8,002 bases of DNA from an uncultured Halomicronema sp. (lineage in GTDB: Bacteria; Cyanobacteriota; Cyanobacteriia; Phormidesmidales; Phormidesmidaceae). Position 1 is the first letter of the stretch; every line of letters starts with the position of its first letter. Position numbers and translations under genes: made by a program. The notes below the pieces were generated by a model. It made no database searches. It was not told the DNA's origin and saw nothing but the letters and a program-made list of their open reading frames with translations. The stretch is from positions 1 to 8,002 of the forward strand of contig CALCPB010000255.1 of assembly GCA_937897665.1 (NCBI GenBank). The letters run 5' to 3'. This document shows positions 6,349 to 8,002 of the stretch, piece by piece.

Positions 6349-7491
6349 CTAAGAGTTGGAAAGACCGCTGAGGAAACCGCCGCTGAGGCGACTGATGGCG
6401 CGTTGAGCCACTTCGCTGTAGCCCAGCTTGCCATTAAACAGTTTCACGATGGTCGGGGCGGCATTGGGCCGTTTGACACCGATTCGGTAGGCCAGCTTCG
6501 GCGCTTTATAAAATACCTGGGCCAACCGTTTTGCCCAGCGCATGTCTTGCCCCCATTCGGCCTGCATGACTTGGGTATAGCCTGCTAGGGCGTTGAGATC
6601 GCCCGCGATCGCCCGGTCAATTGCCGCTGCCGCCTTGACCCCGCTAAACAACGCGGGCCGAATGCCCTCTGCCGTAAACGGATCGACCACGCAGGCAGCT
6701 TCCCCCACTAACAGGGCGTTTTGGGTATGCAGTCGCTGGTCGCCATCCCACGCCAAGATGGGGTGCCCGTGGGCCTTTTGCTGCGACATAGTCACATCAA
6801 ACTGGGTGGCATAGTCAGCAATGGGAGCCCGCAGATCTTGACGACGCTGGTCGCCCACCCGCATCACCCCACCCCCGATGGAATAGCCATCCGCTTTCGG
6901 AAAATTCCACAGGTAGCCATGCTGCACCATGCCCATTTCTAGGTAAAGCAGCGGATCGTCCGGCATTTCTAAGCGCGGTTCAATCTCGACGGCGGCGGCT
7001 AGCAAGTGACGCCGTTGGGTAAAGCCCAACCATTTGGCCATGACCCCGCGTCCGCCGTCGGCGGCCAGTAGGTAACGCCCCTCCACCGGCCCTCGCGACG
7101 TTTCGACCTGCCAGCGATCGCCCTTAAATTCAATCCCTTTGGCCTTGGTCTCTTGCCACAGTTCGGCTCCTTGGCGCTGAGCTTGCTGCACCAAAAAATA
7201 GTCAAACTGATCACGGCGCACCATCCACAGGGCTTCGTCATCGGGTACCTCCGCATCAACCGGGTCGGTCATCTTCCAGGTGCAGCGAATGCGCTTGACC
7301 CGGACCGAAATCGCTGGTGAAAAGTCGAAGTCAAACCACTCTGCCACTTGGGGGGAGACGCCACCGCCACAAGGCTTATAGCGCGGTAACGCTTCCCGCT
7401 CAATCAGCAAAACCGAGTGACCTTGCTTGGCCAAATGATAGGCCGCCGCGCCGCCGCCTGGTCCAGCCCCAACAATGATGCAGTCGTACAT
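6349..7491 (-). CDS. FAD-dependent oxidoreductase, geranylgeranyl reductase family
   Basis: This is a flavoprotein of the geranylgeranyl-reductase group within the PHBH-like FAD-binding superfamily. Relatives saturate isoprenoid chains (ChlP, archaeal lipid reductases) or hydroxylate and halogenate aromatic substrates. The 380-residue protein has the Rossmann FAD motif IVGAGPGGGAAAYHLA (6-21) followed by Glu31 for ribose binding, the PCGGGVS substrate-site loop (40-46), the internal LLAADGGRG (141-149), and the second FAD motif GEAACVVDPFTAEGIRPAL (263-281). The usual GD is GE here. The N-terminus and the PCGGGVS region differ from cyanobacterial ChlP, whose start is more like RVAVVGSGPAGSSAAE, so this looks like a second paralogue of unknown substrate. 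GAG at 7498-7500 is a suitable ribosome-binding site. No membrane segment is evident. Confidence 0.9.
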   Translation of the reverse strand: MYDCIIVGAGPGGGAAAYHLAKQGHSVLLIEREALPRYKPCGGGVSPQVAEWFDFDFSPAISVRVKRIRCTWKMTDPVDAEVPDDEALWMVRRDQFDYFLVQQAQRQGAELWQETKAKGIEFKGDRWQVETSRGPVEGRYLLAADGGRGVMAKWLGFTQRRHLLAAAVEIEPRLEMPDDPLLYLEMGMVQHGYLWNFPKADGYSIGGGVMRVGDQRRQDLRAPIADYATQFDVTMSQQKAHGHPILAWDGDQRLHTQNALLVGEAACVVDPFTAEGIRPALFSGVKAAAAIDRAIAGDLNALAGYTQVMQAEWGQDMRWAKRLAQVFYKAPKLAYRIGVKRPNAAPTIVKLFNGKLGYSEVAQRAISRLSGGFLSGLSNS

Positions 7492-7774
7492 AGTGATCTC
7501 AAATCCGAATAATGCCTAGTCTGAAAACTTGGATGATTTACCAGTTGCTGATCGGCGCCAATCCATCTGACGTGACCGATGCGAATACACGTAAAGTCAG
7601 CAGGTATGGGCGATCGCCGTCGCCTGATTGAGATTGTGGGCTGGCTGGACTGTTTCGTCAAACTGCTCTGCCTGCCCAAACAATGGCACGCCGATCAAAT
7701 CTACAGACTGGGTAAGATCCCCTCTGTGAACATTCCCCCAAATTTAGAACAACCCTTCTGGGCAAACATCACTG

Positions 7775-8002
7775 TCAAACACCAACGACTAGGCGCCATA
7801 GTCCGACCGTCAAACCCAAAATGGCCAAATGCTGCGGCAGCATGAGCCGCAGGGGGTAGCGAGCAATTTTTTGCGTCAGGATGATCGACAGCAACGCCCC
7901 GACGAGTAGCGCCGTCCCCTGCAAAAAGGCAATAACTGCTGGGTGCGCGACCACCACGGGAAGGCTCGCGCCCGAGAGACCAGTCGTTGCCGCCCCCACA
8001 GG
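7775..8002 (-). CDS. C-terminal fragment of a membrane protein, start outside the window
   Basis: The minus-strand frame is open to the window edge and ends in TGA at 7775, so 76 C-terminal residues are visible. Two membrane segments are evident: AVIAFLQGTALLVGALLSII and, after a basic turn (TQKIARYPLR), LPQHLAILGLTVGLWRLVV. The turn suggests a cytoplasmic loop. The GTG at 7999 is an internal Val codon rather than a likely start. I cannot name the family from this fragment. A plus-strand frame at 7579-7845 overlaps it antisense and has no support. The 283 bp between this gene and the flavoprotein gene hold one HIP1 site (7610) and nothing else I can identify; they must contain the flavoprotein promoter. 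Confidence 0.75.
   Translation of the reverse strand, partial: PVGAATTGLSGASLPVVVAHPAVIAFLQGTALLVGALLSIILTQKIARYPLRLMLPQHLAILGLTVGLWRLVVGV

Noticed and set aside
7579..7845. 88-codon plus-strand ORF at the right end
   Set aside because: It overlaps the clearly hydrophobic C-terminus encoded on the minus strand, has no ribosome-binding site, and its product is not protein-family-like.

Overview
The window is a piece of a cyanobacterial chromosome. Two independent signs support this. The palindrome GCGATCGC (HIP1) occurs 13 times in 8 kb, against about 0.1 expected by chance, and several products belong to cyanobacterial families: a cyAbrB regulator, a cysteine-free Rrf2 regulator ending in SFVV, and a YDCIIVGAG...PCGGGVS geranylgeranyl-reductase-like flavoprotein. 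Genus cannot be fixed from the sequence alone. I see no insertion sequence, CRISPR array, tRNA, rRNA or phage gene. The region reads as ordinary core chromosome with a few regulatory curiosities.

Layout. The left edge (1-933, +) holds the C-terminal two thirds of a phosphoglucomutase/phosphomannomutase. It converges on a 519-residue membrane protein of unknown function (985-2544, -). After a 356-bp gap without a convincing gene comes a cyAbrB transcription factor (2901-3290, -). It is followed by a long AT-rich to GC-rich intergenic region (3291-3962) that separates it from a divergent pair, an Rrf2-type regulator (3963-4406, +) and cbiB (4387-5379, +). These two overlap by 20 bp and are almost certainly co-transcribed. 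A 300-bp interval with a possible 50-codon ORF and a PyrR-box-like RNA motif leads to pyrR (5680-6216, +). pyrR converges on a flavin-dependent geranylgeranyl-reductase-family oxidoreductase (6349-7491, -). The right edge (7775-8002, -) holds the last 76 codons of a membrane protein.

How the genes fit together. They are mostly unrelated housekeeping functions: sugar-phosphate isomerisation, cobalamin assembly at the membrane, pyrimidine salvage and control, and a possible prenyl-lipid reductase. Two global-type regulators sit between them. The strongest functional link is Rrf2-cbiB, where the regulator's 3' end supplies the ribosome-binding site of the corrin gene. The most interesting regulatory hint is a 10-of-12 match to the PyrR-binding loop consensus about 130 nt upstream of pyrR, which suggests possible autogenous RNA-level control outside the Gram-positive lineages where it is best known. 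No clearly new biological system is evident. The best unknowns are the 519-residue membrane protein and the structured leader upstream of the Rrf2 gene.
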